Shown here: in pieces, positions 46,846-55,566 of the stretch | Layout of the letters: each line of letters begins with the position of its first letter | How positions within the stretch are numbered: position 1 is the stretch's first letter | Assembly (NCBI GenBank): GCA_025350565.1 | Contig: JANXXO010000060.1 | Span: forward strand, 1-64,000 | DNA length: 64,000 nucleotides | Source: Acidimicrobiaceae bacterium | GTDB lineage: Bacteria > Actinomycetota > Acidimicrobiia > Acidimicrobiales > RAAP-2 | Reading direction: 5' to 3' | The notes under the pieces: generated by a model | Database searches by the model: none | The model's input: the letters and a program-made list of their open reading frames with translations, nothing else | What the model was told of the DNA's origin: nothing | Made by a program: the position numbers and the translations under genes

Positions 46846-47610
46846 CTAGGCCGAATAGGCCAACCGCACCGTCGTCGCGAGGCCAATGGCGATGATGAGC
46901 GCTCGAACGACGTTGGGTGAAAGACGCACAATGAGAAGGGTCCCCAACCATCCGCCCACCAGCGTGCCGAGGAGGAACATGTAGACCGCGTCCACGATGA
47001 GGTGGCCACGCACGACGTAGATGAGCGCCGCGAGCAGATTGATGATGAGCGAAAGAACACTGCGCAGTAGATGGAGCTCTGGTAGGTCAAAGGGCAACGT
47101 GATCGCCATCACCGCGAGCAGCAAGATGCCGAGTCCGGCGCCGAAGTAACCGCCGTAGACGGAAATGACGAAGACGCCGCCGTACAGTCCGGCGCGACGA
47201 CCGGGGTGCGAGTGATCAACGTGCGCGAGACGTTTCGCGATCAAGGGTGCGAAGGCGAAGAGCAAGGTGCCCGCGCCAATGAGCCACGGCACGATCAATT
47301 GAAAGAGATGCGGGGAACCCAGTAAGAGGAGCGCGCAGCCGAGTGCGGTACCGACGACGCACGCCGGCATCAATGATTGCAGCAGTCGGCGATGGGTGCG
47401 CAGTTGGAAGCCCCGTAGTCCACCGAGGTAGCTGGGCACCACGCCGACGGTGGTCGTCACGTTCGCCGCCAACGCCGAGGCGCCGGTGGCGAGCAACGTG
47501 GGAAAGGTGACGAAGGTCCCTCCTCCGGCGATCCCGTTGGCGACGCCCGCGCCCACACCAGCGAGCAGATAAATGGTGAGCCGCCACGCAAAGGGGATGG
47601 CACTCAACAT
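46846..47610 (-). CDS. TauE/SafE family sulfite/anion exporter
   Basis: A 254-residue membrane protein with about eight helices. The family signature GVGAGVANGIAGGGTFVTFPTLL occurs in the first half and the related YGGYFGAGLGILLLAVMAI in the second, reflecting the internal duplication. Substrates in the family are sulfite, sulfoacetate or similar organosulfur anions; which applies is unknown. It forms a likely operon with the DUF4395 gene. Confidence 0.9.
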   Translation of the reverse strand: MLSAIPFAWRLTIYLLAGVGAGVANGIAGGGTFVTFPTLLATGASALAANVTTTVGVVPSYLGGLRGFQLRTHRRLLQSLMPACVVGTALGCALLLLGSPHLFQLIVPWLIGAGTLLFAFAPLIAKRLAHVDHSHPGRRAGLYGGVFVISVYGGYFGAGLGILLLAVMAITLPFDLPELHLLRSVLSLIINLLAALIYVVRGHLIVDAVYMFLLGTLVGGWLGTLLIVRLSPNVVRALIIAIGLATTVRLAYSA

Positions 47611-47696
47611 TGTCGTAGCCTATTGAAAGTGAATTCTTGGAAAACTGAACGCTCGAATACCGGACGCGGGCGGTCACGTCATCTACCGTTAGCGAC

Positions 47697-48161
47697 GTGT
47701 ACCTCGTGAGTGGCGAACTGATTGTTCCCCAAGATGCACCTCACGATCTCATCCGAGCCGCCGGAGGCATCGTGTACCGATTCGTGCCCGGGGGGCGCGT
47801 CGAGATTGCCTGTATCTACCGAGAGTCGAGAGGCGATTGGACGTTTCCCAAGGGCAAGATCGAACAAGGCGAGACCTTCGAAGAGGGGGCCCTGCGTGAA
47901 GTCTTCGAAGAGACGGGCATGGTCTGCGAAGTCGTCCGTTTTGCCGGTACGACCAACTACACGCACCGCAAGGGCCGCCCCAAGATCGTCGCCTACTACC
48001 TCATGTCGGTGAAAGAGGGTGAGTTCGCGCCCAACGACGAAGTCGACGAACTCGTCTGGACCCCGCTCGAACAGGTGCGCGCAAATCTCACGTGGGACCG
48101 CGACCAAGACCTGTTTGACGAAGTCACGAAGTTCGCCGAACTTCGCGCTCAAGCCTCCTAG
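47697..48161 (+). CDS. NUDIX hydrolase
   Basis: A 154-residue NUDIX protein with the intact box GKIEQGETFEEGALREVFEETGM (about residues 54-76), matching G-x5-E-x7-R-E-U-x-E-E-x-G-U. The preceding WTFPKGK is typical of diadenosine polyphosphate hydrolase or MutT1-like enzymes. The substrate is an inference. Starts at GTG 47697 and converges on the ABC ATPase gene, overlapping by 4 bp. Confidence 0.9.
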   Translation: MYLVSGELIVPQDAPHDLIRAAGGIVYRFVPGGRVEIACIYRESRGDWTFPKGKIEQGETFEEGALREVFEETGMVCEVVRFAGTTNYTHRKGRPKIVAYYLMSVKEGEFAPNDEVDELVWTPLEQVRANLTWDRDQDLFDEVTKFAELRAQAS

Positions 48162-48892
48162 CGGACCCGCTCGAGAAAGAGCCGCGTGGAATCGTGCTGG
48201 GGGTTCGTGAAGAGTTGGTCGGGCGCACCTTGCTCCACGAGCACGCCGCCGTCGAGGTAGGCGACTTGGTGCGCGACGTCGCGCGCGAAATTCATCTCGT
48301 GGGTGGCGATCAACATCGTCGTGCCCGAAGTGGCCAAGTCGCGCAGCAGATCGAGCACCTCGCCCACCAGCGAGGGGTCGAGCGCGCTCGTCACTTCGTC
48401 CAGTAGGAGGAGCGCCGGTTTCATCGCCAGCGAACGCGCGATGGCGACGCGTTGTTGTTGGCCTCCCGAGAGTCGTTCGGGGAACTCCTTCGCGCGGTCG
48501 CTCAGCCCAATGCGCTCGAGCAGGTGCATCGCTTCGTCCACCACGTCACTTCGTTTGCGCTTAAGCGCGCGTACCGGCCCCACGAGCACGTTCTCCAGGA
48601 CGCTGAGGTGGGGGAAAAGATTGAACGATTGAAAGACCATGCCGGTGTGGCGACGAACCTGGTCGGGATCGATTCGCGGATCGTTGAGTGATTGACCGAA
48701 CAGTGTGATGGTGCCCTGATCAATGGTCTCAAGAAGGTTGACGCAGCGCAACAAAGTGGACTTGCCCGATCCCGAGGCGCCGATGAGACAGACCACTTCA
48801 TGTCGGTGGAGTTGCAGGGAGATGCCCTTTAACACCTCGTTGTCATCGAACTTCTTCACGACGGCGTCCAACTCGAGGATGACCTCGCTCAC
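48158..48892 (-). CDS. Polar amino acid ABC transporter, ATP-binding protein
   Basis: A 244-residue ATPase of the GlnQ/HisP type. Walker A is GASGSGKST, the Q-loop VFQSFNLFPH, the signature LSGGQQQRVAIARSLA, Walker B LLLLDEVTSALDP, and the switch His in IATHEMNFA. The GTG at 48892 overlaps the permease stop by 4 bp. It energises uptake with the permease and binding protein upstream. Confidence 0.95.
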   Translation of the reverse strand: MSEVILELDAVVKKFDDNEVLKGISLQLHRHEVVCLIGASGSGKSTLLRCVNLLETIDQGTITLFGQSLNDPRIDPDQVRRHTGMVFQSFNLFPHLSVLENVLVGPVRALKRKRSDVVDEAMHLLERIGLSDRAKEFPERLSGGQQQRVAIARSLAMKPALLLLDEVTSALDPSLVGEVLDLLRDLATSGTTMLIATHEMNFARDVAHQVAYLDGGVLVEQGAPDQLFTNPQHDSTRLFLERVR

Positions 48893-49779
48893 GACGAGGC
48901 CAAGCGCCGTTTGCGGTCCCTCGCGATGAGTCCGTCCGTGAAGCGGGTCAGCGGAACGGTCATCGCGAGGAACAAGAGCGAGGCAACGACGAGTCCGCTG
49001 GAATTGAATTTCGTGTCTTGATAGATGGTGCCGGCGTTCACGGCTTCGATGACGCCGAGCAACGAGAGGAGGGCAGTGTCCTTTTGCAAGGAGATGAAGT
49101 CGTTGAGCAAGGGCGGGATCACCGTGCGCACCGCCTGGGGCAGAATGACGCGGCGCATGGTGGTGGCGTTGGTCAGACCGAGGGAGCGCGCGGCGAGGAG
49201 CTGACCGTGGGGGACGGAGTAGATGCCCGCGCGAAAGACTTCGGCCACGTAGGCGCTGTAGGTAAGGGTCAGCGCCACGCACCCGTAGACGGCGACTGAC
49301 TGATACGAGACGACGGCGATGCCCAACGGCGGTAGTCCGAAGCCCACCAAGAAAAAGACCAGGAGTACGGGAATGCCGCGAAAGATGTCCGAGTAGATGG
49401 TGGCGAGAATCCGAAACGGCAAGAGTACGGGCGACTTGCTCATGCGAGTCCAGGCAATGGTCAAACCGAAGATGAGGATGAAGACTTCCGAGACGAGAAA
49501 GACCCAGATGTTGGTAAAGATGCCAATCCCCACCGAACTGAGACCGGCGTTGTGGTTGCCCACGAAGGCTTCCCACATGTCGTGGCGATCGAAGTAAAAC
49601 CGGCGCACGGCCGCTCCGCCGGGAGCGAGATAGAACACCGCCACGAGCCCACCGAGGAAGATGACGACCGACAAGGTGCTAGCCACGATGCCTCTTCGCC
49701 CGACCAGGAGTTGCTTTCGTCGCGGGACGAAGAACGATGGTCTCTCCTCCGACACACTCTCGTCGGTGATGTTCGACAC
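48889..49779 (-). CDS. Polar amino acid ABC transporter, permease
   Basis: A 296-residue inner-membrane permease of the HisM/GlnP type: a long N-terminal region with one helix and a periplasmic loop, then the transmembrane domain with FRGIPVLLVFFLVGFGLP and the EAA loop AEVFRAGIYSVPHGQLLAARSLGLTNATTMRRVILPQA. One permease gene suggests a homodimer. Starts 5 bp after the binding-protein gene. Confidence 0.94.
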   Translation of the reverse strand: MSNITDESVSEERPSFFVPRRKQLLVGRRGIVASTLSVVIFLGGLVAVFYLAPGGAAVRRFYFDRHDMWEAFVGNHNAGLSSVGIGIFTNIWVFLVSEVFILIFGLTIAWTRMSKSPVLLPFRILATIYSDIFRGIPVLLVFFLVGFGLPPLGIAVVSYQSVAVYGCVALTLTYSAYVAEVFRAGIYSVPHGQLLAARSLGLTNATTMRRVILPQAVRTVIPPLLNDFISLQKDTALLSLLGVIEAVNAGTIYQDTKFNSSGLVVASLLFLAMTVPLTRFTDGLIARDRKRRLASS

Positions 49780-49784
49780 CGCGA

Positions 49785-50672
49785 TTAGGGCTTAATGACC
49801 GGCACGCTGTTGTAGATGCTCAGCCACTTGGTCTGCAGGGCGGTCATCGTTCCGTTGGAGCGAATGGCGGCAATGGCGGCGCTCACGCACGCGGCGAGCC
49901 GGTTGCCCTTTTGGAAGAGGAGACCATAGTGTTCGCCCACGCTAGGGAACTGGCCCACTTGCACGCCCACGTTCTTCTTTTGGGCGTTGATGATCTCGCC
50001 CGAACCCGACGACGCCATGTACTGCCCGTCGGGGGTGTCCACCACGATGGCGTCAATCTGACCGGCGTTGAGCGCCGAGACCGCGTTGTTGAGCGACGGA
50101 TAGACGCGCACGGACTTGGTCGGCTTGAGGTGCTGGTTGATGTAGGCCAGACCCGTCGATCCGACCTGGTCGCCGTACTGGTAGGTCTTGAGATCGGCCG
50201 GGGTGTGATGCTTCACGATTCGCGCGGACTTCAAGGCGACGATGGACTGCTGCACGTCGTAATAACTGGAAGAGAACGTCACCACCTGCGCGCGCGCCGG
50301 GGTGTACGAGACTTCGTTGATATCGAAGTCGAACTTTTTGTTGCCCGGGGCGAAACTCGCGTCGAACGGTTCGTGAATCCACACCACGTTGGATTTCTTC
50401 ACGCCGAGTTCTTTGGCAATGGCGTAGGCCATCGCGGACTCGTAGCCCTTGCCGTTGGTCGGTGTGTTATTGACGAACCACGGCGTGTAGGCCGGATTGT
50501 CGGTGGCGACTGTGAGCTTGCCCTTAGAGAACTCCTGGGAGCCAATTGTTGTCTTGCACGAAGCCAGCGAGGGTAGGGACGAAGCCGTGGCGCTGGCGCC
50601 GACGGAGAGCGAGACCGCGCCAATAGTGGAGAGCGTGACCAAACCGGCGAGCGTGAGTCGAACGTTGCGCAT
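49785..50672 (-). CDS. Amino acid ABC transporter substrate-binding protein
   Basis: A 295-residue exported SBP_bac_3 protein, first gene of the transporter operon. A signal peptide covers about residues 1-30 (a LASC lipobox-like site lies near residue 39, so a lipoprotein is possible). Family segments are LTVATDNPAYTPWFVN, FDFDINEVSYTPARAQVVTFSSSYYDVQQSIV and VGSTGLAYINQHLKP, the last a variant of the GTT loop. ATG 50672 follows AAAAGGAAT. The ligand is probably a polar amino acid. Confidence 0.92.
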   Translation of the reverse strand: MRNVRLTLAGLVTLSTIGAVSLSVGASATASSLPSLASCKTTIGSQEFSKGKLTVATDNPAYTPWFVNNTPTNGKGYESAMAYAIAKELGVKKSNVVWIHEPFDASFAPGNKKFDFDINEVSYTPARAQVVTFSSSYYDVQQSIVALKSARIVKHHTPADLKTYQYGDQVGSTGLAYINQHLKPTKSVRVYPSLNNAVSALNAGQIDAIVVDTPDGQYMASSGSGEIINAQKKNVGVQVGQFPSVGEHYGLLFQKGNRLAACVSAAIAAIRSNGTMTALQTKWLSIYNSVPVIKP

Positions 50673-50841
50673 GGGATTCCTTTTCTCGGTGCGGCGACCT
50701 TGTGGTGGTTGCCAGTGTAACGCTGACCTTCGAGCATTTTCTTGGTGGCCGCGCGCACCTACGACGTCACCCGAAGCGAGGGACGGGTCGGCCTCGGGTT
50801 ATTTTCACTTCGGACCTCCAATCTGTAGGATGGTTCGGCTG

Positions 50842-50935
50842 GGAGAGGTGGGTGAGTTCGGTTTAAACCACATTCCTGCTAAGAATGCGGCCTGCGAAAG
50901 TGGGCCCGAGGGTTCAAATCCCTCCCTCTCCGCCA
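50842..50935 (+). tRNA. tRNA-Ser (anticodon GCT)
   Basis: Acceptor GGAGAGG/CCTCTCC with discriminator G and an encoded CCA (50933-50935), anticodon stem CATTC/GAATG with loop CTGCTAA, a long class II variable arm and T loop TTCAAAT. Confidence 0.96.
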
Positions 50936-50991
50936 TTACCACCGAGCGCAGTTCGCTCGGTGTCGCCGTCGAGGTCAACTGAGGAGAGTTC

Positions 50992-52296
50992 GTGAGGTAC
51001 TGGATCGAGACGCTCGGGTGCCCCAAGAACCACGTCGACTCCGACAAGTTGGCGGGTCTTCTCGAATCCCAGGGTTACGCAGTTGCGTCGTCGCCCGAAA
51101 AGGCCGACCTGGTCGTCGCCAACACCTGCGCCTTCATTGAAGCGGCGCGCGAAGAGTCCATTGAAACCGTCCTCGCCTTGGCCGACGCGAAGCGTTCGGG
51201 CGCTCGTTTGGTGGTGACCGGCTGTATGGCCGAGCGCTACGGCGCCGAACTCGCCGCGGCGCTGCCCGAAGTTGACCTCGTGGCGGGCTTCGGCGAAAGT
51301 TTGACCGCCCCCACGCCGGCGACATCCGTGGCTCTACGAAGTCGACCGGCCAACTCCTTCGACCTGCTGAACCTTCCGCGTCCCAAGTCGACCACCCCGT
51401 GGGCGTACGTGAAGATCGCCGAAGGTTGTGACCGGCGTTGCGGGTTCTGCGCCATCCCGTCGTTTCGCGGAGACCAACGCTCGCGATCGACGCAAGAGAT
51501 CCTCGCCGAAGGTCGTGCCTTGGCCGAGGGCGGCGTTCGCGAATTGGTGCTTATCGCCCAAGACCTGGCGAGCTGGGGACACGACCGACGCCGGGCCGGC
51601 CGTGGTGAACCGGTCGAAGTACTCGACGAAGGTGGCACGCAGCCCCTCATTGAACTCACGAGGACCCTTAGCCGGGAGGTTGACCGCGTGCGACTGCTGT
51701 ACCTGTACCCATCGGGTCTGACCGGTGGGCTCATCGAAGCGATTCTCGACAGCGGCGTACCGTACTTCGACTTGTCATTGCAACACGCGTCGCGTCCGCT
51801 CCTTCGCGGCATGCGTCGCTGGGGCGACGGCGAACGGTTCCTCGAACGCATCGCGGCCATTCGAAAGGCTGAACCTGACGCGACCTTTCGTTCGTCGTTC
51901 ATTCTCGGTTACCCCGGCGAAACGGAAGACGACCAGCGCGTGCTGCTCGACTTCCTCGACGAGGCGCAGCTCGACTGGGCCGGTTTCTTCACCTTCTCGT
52001 CGGAAGAGGGGACGCACGCCAACAGTCTGGCCAAGCAAGTTCCCCACGAACTCGCGCTGGAGCGACTGCGCGAGGTGAGCGAACGTCAAGACGACATCAC
52101 CGCGCAACGACGTGATGCCTTGGTCGGCACGCAGCAGCGACTCCTGATCGACTCGCCGGGCGTCGCGCGCAGTGTCCGCGAATGTCCCGAGATTGATGGC
52201 ATTGTGATGGTGGACTCGGCGTTGGCCGTGGGTTCAATGGTTGACTGTCAAATTGTGGCGAGTCACGGAACGGATCTGGAGGGAGTGGCACTATGA
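50992..52296 (+). CDS. rimO: Ribosomal protein S12 methylthiotransferase RimO
   Basis: A radical-SAM enzyme that methylthiolates Asp88 of ribosomal protein S12. The 434-residue protein has an N-terminal UPF0004 domain (ETLGCPKNHVDS, NTCAFI, VTGCMAERY, cysteines for the auxiliary cluster) and the radical-SAM motif CDRRCGFCAIP near residue 145. A C-terminal TRAM domain follows (about 375-434). The GTG start 50992 follows GAGGAGAG. First gene of the rimO-pgsA-cinA run. Confidence 0.95.
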   Translation: MRYWIETLGCPKNHVDSDKLAGLLESQGYAVASSPEKADLVVANTCAFIEAAREESIETVLALADAKRSGARLVVTGCMAERYGAELAAALPEVDLVAGFGESLTAPTPATSVALRSRPANSFDLLNLPRPKSTTPWAYVKIAEGCDRRCGFCAIPSFRGDQRSRSTQEILAEGRALAEGGVRELVLIAQDLASWGHDRRRAGRGEPVEVLDEGGTQPLIELTRTLSREVDRVRLLYLYPSGLTGGLIEAILDSGVPYFDLSLQHASRPLLRGMRRWGDGERFLERIAAIRKAEPDATFRSSFILGYPGETEDDQRVLLDFLDEAQLDWAGFFTFSSEEGTHANSLAKQVPHELALERLREVSERQDDITAQRRDALVGTQQRLLIDSPGVARSVRECPEIDGIVMVDSALAVGSMVDCQIVASHGTDLEGVAL

Positions 52297-52865
52297 CGGG
52301 CGAGCCCACCTACGGTGAATCCGCTCTCTTGACGCCCGCCAACATGTTGACGGCGTCGCGTCTCTTAGTCGCCCCGGTATTGATTTACCTCATCGTCTTT
52401 GACCGTATTTCGTGGTGGACCGCACTGGTTGGTTTCCTCGCCGCCATGTCCGACTATTTCGATGGCATCGTCGCGCGTCGTCACGGCACCACCACTTCGG
52501 GGGCCTTTCTCGACCCGCTGGCCGACAAGGTCATCGTGCTGGGCTCGCTCTACGCGTTGATCCTCGCTCGACCGCATGGCCTGAAGGACTTCATCATCCC
52601 CGCCATCATCATCACGTTGCGAGAGATGTGGATGAGCGTGTTTCGCGCCAAGGCGTCCAAGCGCGGCATCTCCATTCCCGCCAGCAAACTCGCGAAATGG
52701 AAAACCTTCACGCAGGACTGGGCCATCGCTCTGTGCGTCCTGCCGGTGACGGCGCATCACGTCTGGGTTGGCGTGGTGGTCATCTGGATTGCCGTCGTGC
52801 TCACCTTGTACACGGGTTGGCAGTACTACGTCGAAGGCAAGAAGGTGGGACTGCGTGCGCGTTGA
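52293..52865 (+). CDS. pgsA: CDP-diacylglycerol-glycerol-3-phosphate 3-phosphatidyltransferase
   Basis: Makes phosphatidylglycerol phosphate at the membrane. The CDP-alcohol phosphotransferase motif is intact: SDYFDGIVARRHGTTTSGAF followed by LDPLADKV (D-x2-D-G-x2-A-R-x8-G-x3-D-x3-D). About six membrane helices in 190 residues. The ATG overlaps the rimO stop, and the end overlaps cinA by 11 bp. Confidence 0.93.
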   Translation: MTGEPTYGESALLTPANMLTASRLLVAPVLIYLIVFDRISWWTALVGFLAAMSDYFDGIVARRHGTTTSGAFLDPLADKVIVLGSLYALILARPHGLKDFIIPAIIITLREMWMSVFRAKASKRGISIPASKLAKWKTFTQDWAIALCVLPVTAHHVWVGVVVIWIAVVLTLYTGWQYYVEGKKVGLRAR

Positions 52866-54114
52866 GATTGTCGCCGTCGGCACCGAACTGTTGCTCGGCC
52901 AAATTCCCGACACCAACTCGCAGTGGCTGGGTGAACACCTCGCCGCCAACGGCATCGCCTCCCAGTTCCACCAGCACGTGGGGGACAATCACCAACGCAT
53001 CGTCCTCGCCTTTCGCACCGCCTTGGCGCGCAGCGACGCGCTCATCGTTTGTGGCGGACTCGGTCCGACCCAAGACGACATCACGCGCGCGGCGTTGGCC
53101 GAAGTGATGAACGTGCCGCTCGACCGTGACGAAACCATCGTCGAGGCGATTCGAGCGATGTTCGGCGCGCGCGGACGGACCATGCCCGAGAACAATCTCT
53201 TGCAGGCCGACGTGCCTCGGGGGGCGTCGGTGATTCCCCAGACTCGAGGGACGGCGCCCGGACTCATCTGCTCGTTGGGCCGCAAGGTCATCTACGCCGT
53301 CCCGGGTGTGCCCTACGAGATGACCGACATGTTTGAACGAGCCATCTTGCCCGATTTAGTTGCGCGCCAACGAGCCGACGGCACGACCTCAGTCATCACC
53401 AGTCGGGTACTTCGCACCTGGGGCGCGAGTGAATCGGGACTGGCCGAAGCCGTGGGCGAACGATTCGAGGCGTTGGCGAACGACGATCGCGTGACCATAG
53501 CGTTCCTAGCGTCGGGCATCGAGGGAATCAAAGTTCGCCTCACCGCTCGAGGGGACGACCACGCTCACGCCGCGGCGCTCTTGGCGGACGAAGAGCGACG
53601 TATCCGCACGCTCATCGTGGAAAAGTTTGGCGACATCATCTTTGGCGTCGACGGCGAGTCCATGGAAGACGCCATCGCCACACGACTGAAGGGGCGAGGT
53701 CTCACCCTCGGCCTAGCGGAGTCGCTCACGGGAGGATTGATCGCCAGCCGATTGGTGGGAGTTCCCGGTGCGTCGGCGTGGTTTCGCGGCGGCGTCGTGA
53801 GTTACGCCTCGGAAGTGAAGTTCGACCTCTTGCACGTGCCGCGGGGCCCCGTCGTGAGCGCCGAGGCGGCCGAGGCCATGGCGACCGGCGCTCGCTCGGT
53901 GCTGGGTGCCGACATTGGGCTGAGCGTCACCGGCGTGGCTGGACCGGACGAACAAGACGGTCAAGCGCCGGGCACGGTGTTCGTCGGACTCTCCCTGGGT
54001 GACCGGTTGGAGCACACGGCTCTTCGCCTGCCCGGCGACCGGCCGAGAATTCGCGCGTACAGCGCCATCAGCGCACTCGACGTCCTTCGTCGAGCGCTCG
54101 ACCGGGACGCGTAA
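52855..54114 (+). CDS. cinA: CinA family protein (NMN deamidase / competence-damage)
   Basis: A 419-residue protein with both usual parts: an N-terminal MoaB/MogA-like (COG1058) domain (EIVAVGTELLLGQIPDTNS, VCGGLGPTQDDITRAAL, AVPGVPYEM) and a C-terminal CinA domain (LGLAESLTGGLIASRLVGVPGASAWFRGGVVSYA, then SVTGVAGPDEQDGQAPGTVFVGL) with nicotinamide-nucleotide amidase activity in homologs. GTG 52855 overlaps pgsA. In many bacteria cinA is followed by recA; here another gene intervenes. Confidence 0.93.
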   Translation: MRVEIVAVGTELLLGQIPDTNSQWLGEHLAANGIASQFHQHVGDNHQRIVLAFRTALARSDALIVCGGLGPTQDDITRAALAEVMNVPLDRDETIVEAIRAMFGARGRTMPENNLLQADVPRGASVIPQTRGTAPGLICSLGRKVIYAVPGVPYEMTDMFERAILPDLVARQRADGTTSVITSRVLRTWGASESGLAEAVGERFEALANDDRVTIAFLASGIEGIKVRLTARGDDHAHAAALLADEERRIRTLIVEKFGDIIFGVDGESMEDAIATRLKGRGLTLGLAESLTGGLIASRLVGVPGASAWFRGGVVSYASEVKFDLLHVPRGPVVSAEAAEAMATGARSVLGADIGLSVTGVAGPDEQDGQAPGTVFVGLSLGDRLEHTALRLPGDRPRIRAYSAISALDVLRRALDRDA

Positions 54115-54159
54115 GGAGTTGACGTTGTTTCATCTCATTCACCTACACCGGAGGTAACT

Positions 54160-55389
54160 ATGTCGTCGCTGGACATTCGAGTCGATCCGTCGACGATGGG
54201 ATTCGATCCGGCGCGCTTGGCGCGCATTACGCCCCACTTCGACCGCTACGTCGACGATCGACGCTTGGCCGGGTGGCTGGCGACGGTCTCGCGCGGTGGT
54301 GAGTTGGTCTGGACCGACAAGGGTGGCTTCCGCGACCGCGAGAAGGACCTTGAGGTCACCGACGACACGATATGGCGTATCTATTCCATGACCAAACCCC
54401 TTACGTCCGTCGCCGTCATGATGCTCTACGAAGAGGGCTTGTTCGACCTCAACGACGACGTCGGTCAATGGATCGACGCCTTGAAGGAACCGCGCGTGTG
54501 GGCCGGCGGCACGGCGGCCAAACCGCAGACGGTACCGGCGACCGAACCGGTGCGCGTACATCACCTGCTGAGTCAGATGAGTGGGTTGACGTACGGATTC
54601 CACTACACCCATCCGACCGACGAGATCTATCGGAAAAAGGGCTACGACTTCGGGTTCGCACCCGGCGCGGACCTCGCCCAAGCCGTTCACGACTGGTGTT
54701 CGAGCCCCCTCGTCTTCCAGCCGGGGAGCGGCTGGAACTACTCCGTGTCCGTCGACGTGCTCGGACGACTCATTGAGCTGTGGAGTGGCCAGACCTTCGC
54801 GGACTTTCTCCAGTCACGAGTGCTCGGTCCGCTCGCCATGCACGACACCGATTGGCACTGCCCCGAGGAGAAGTGGGACCGACTGGCCATGCTCTACGTG
54901 CCCCACGACGGTGACTCGTATCCGTATGAGGAACTCGCCAAAGGAGCCATGCGGGCGCCGCGAGTCCACGGCGGCGGCGGTGGACTCGTTTCGACCGCCC
55001 ACGATTACAACCGCTTCATGAAGATGTTGCTCGCGGGAGGCGAACTGGACGGGGTGCGACTGCTCTCACGTCGCACTCTCGATTTGATGACCCGCAATCA
55101 CCTGCCCAACGACGTTGACCTAGAGGAGTTCGCGACCGATTCGTTCTCTGAGGTCGACTACGCCGGCATTGGATTTGGCCTCGGGTTCTCGGTGATGCTC
55201 GACGCGGCGAAGAATAAGAGCCTCGCCTCCGAAGGGACCTACTCCTGGGGTGGGGCGGCCTCGACGGTCTTCTGGGTCGATCCGGCCGAGGATCTGACGG
55301 TCAGTTTCTTCACCCAATTGCTGCCCAGTGGCACGTACCCTATTCGCCGGGAACTCCAGCAATTGGTCTACCAATCGTTGATCGATTGA
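54160..55389 (+). CDS. Serine hydrolase, beta-lactamase class C / esterase family
   Basis: A 409-residue penicillin-binding-protein-like hydrolase without a signal peptide, so probably a cytoplasmic esterase. The nucleophile SxxK is YSMTKPLTSVAVM (near residue 75), the YxN-equivalent region is WNYSVSVDVLGRLIE (near 195), and the C-terminal WGGAASTVFWVDP takes the place of the KTG strand. The pattern suits EstB-type carboxylesterases better than a true beta-lactamase. It follows GGAGGTAACT and stands between cinA and recA. Confidence 0.9.
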   Translation: MSSLDIRVDPSTMGFDPARLARITPHFDRYVDDRRLAGWLATVSRGGELVWTDKGGFRDREKDLEVTDDTIWRIYSMTKPLTSVAVMMLYEEGLFDLNDDVGQWIDALKEPRVWAGGTAAKPQTVPATEPVRVHHLLSQMSGLTYGFHYTHPTDEIYRKKGYDFGFAPGADLAQAVHDWCSSPLVFQPGSGWNYSVSVDVLGRLIELWSGQTFADFLQSRVLGPLAMHDTDWHCPEEKWDRLAMLYVPHDGDSYPYEELAKGAMRAPRVHGGGGGLVSTAHDYNRFMKMLLAGGELDGVRLLSRRTLDLMTRNHLPNDVDLEEFATDSFSEVDYAGIGFGLGFSVMLDAAKNKSLASEGTYSWGGAASTVFWVDPAEDLTVSFFTQLLPSGTYPIRRELQQLVYQSLID

Positions 55390-55465
55390 GTAGAATTTCC
55401 TTGGAAACGTTGAGGTTTTGCGCAGTACGCAGTCGTCGCGGTGATGTCGTCCCCGGAATCCAATA

Positions 55466-55483
55466 TACGAACACTTGTTCGTA
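55466..55483 (+). promoter_or_regulatory. LexA box (SOS box) of recA
   Basis: TACGAAC-ACTT-GTTCGTA is a perfect 7-bp inverted repeat matching the actinobacterial/Bacillus-type SOS box (CGAAC-N4-GTTCG). It lies 84 bp before the recA ATG. lexA itself is not in the window. Confidence 0.93.
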
Positions 55484-55566
55484 GTACCGTGAATACAGGT
55501 GGAGACCGACCGATGTCACAAGAGGCTCATAGCGTTTCTCGCATGACCAAGAACAAGGAGACAGTA

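Noticed and set aside
55441-55566. Longer recA starting at the upstream in-frame ATG
   Set aside because: It would place the LexA box inside the coding sequence and add residues not found in RecA; GGAG precedes ATG 55567.
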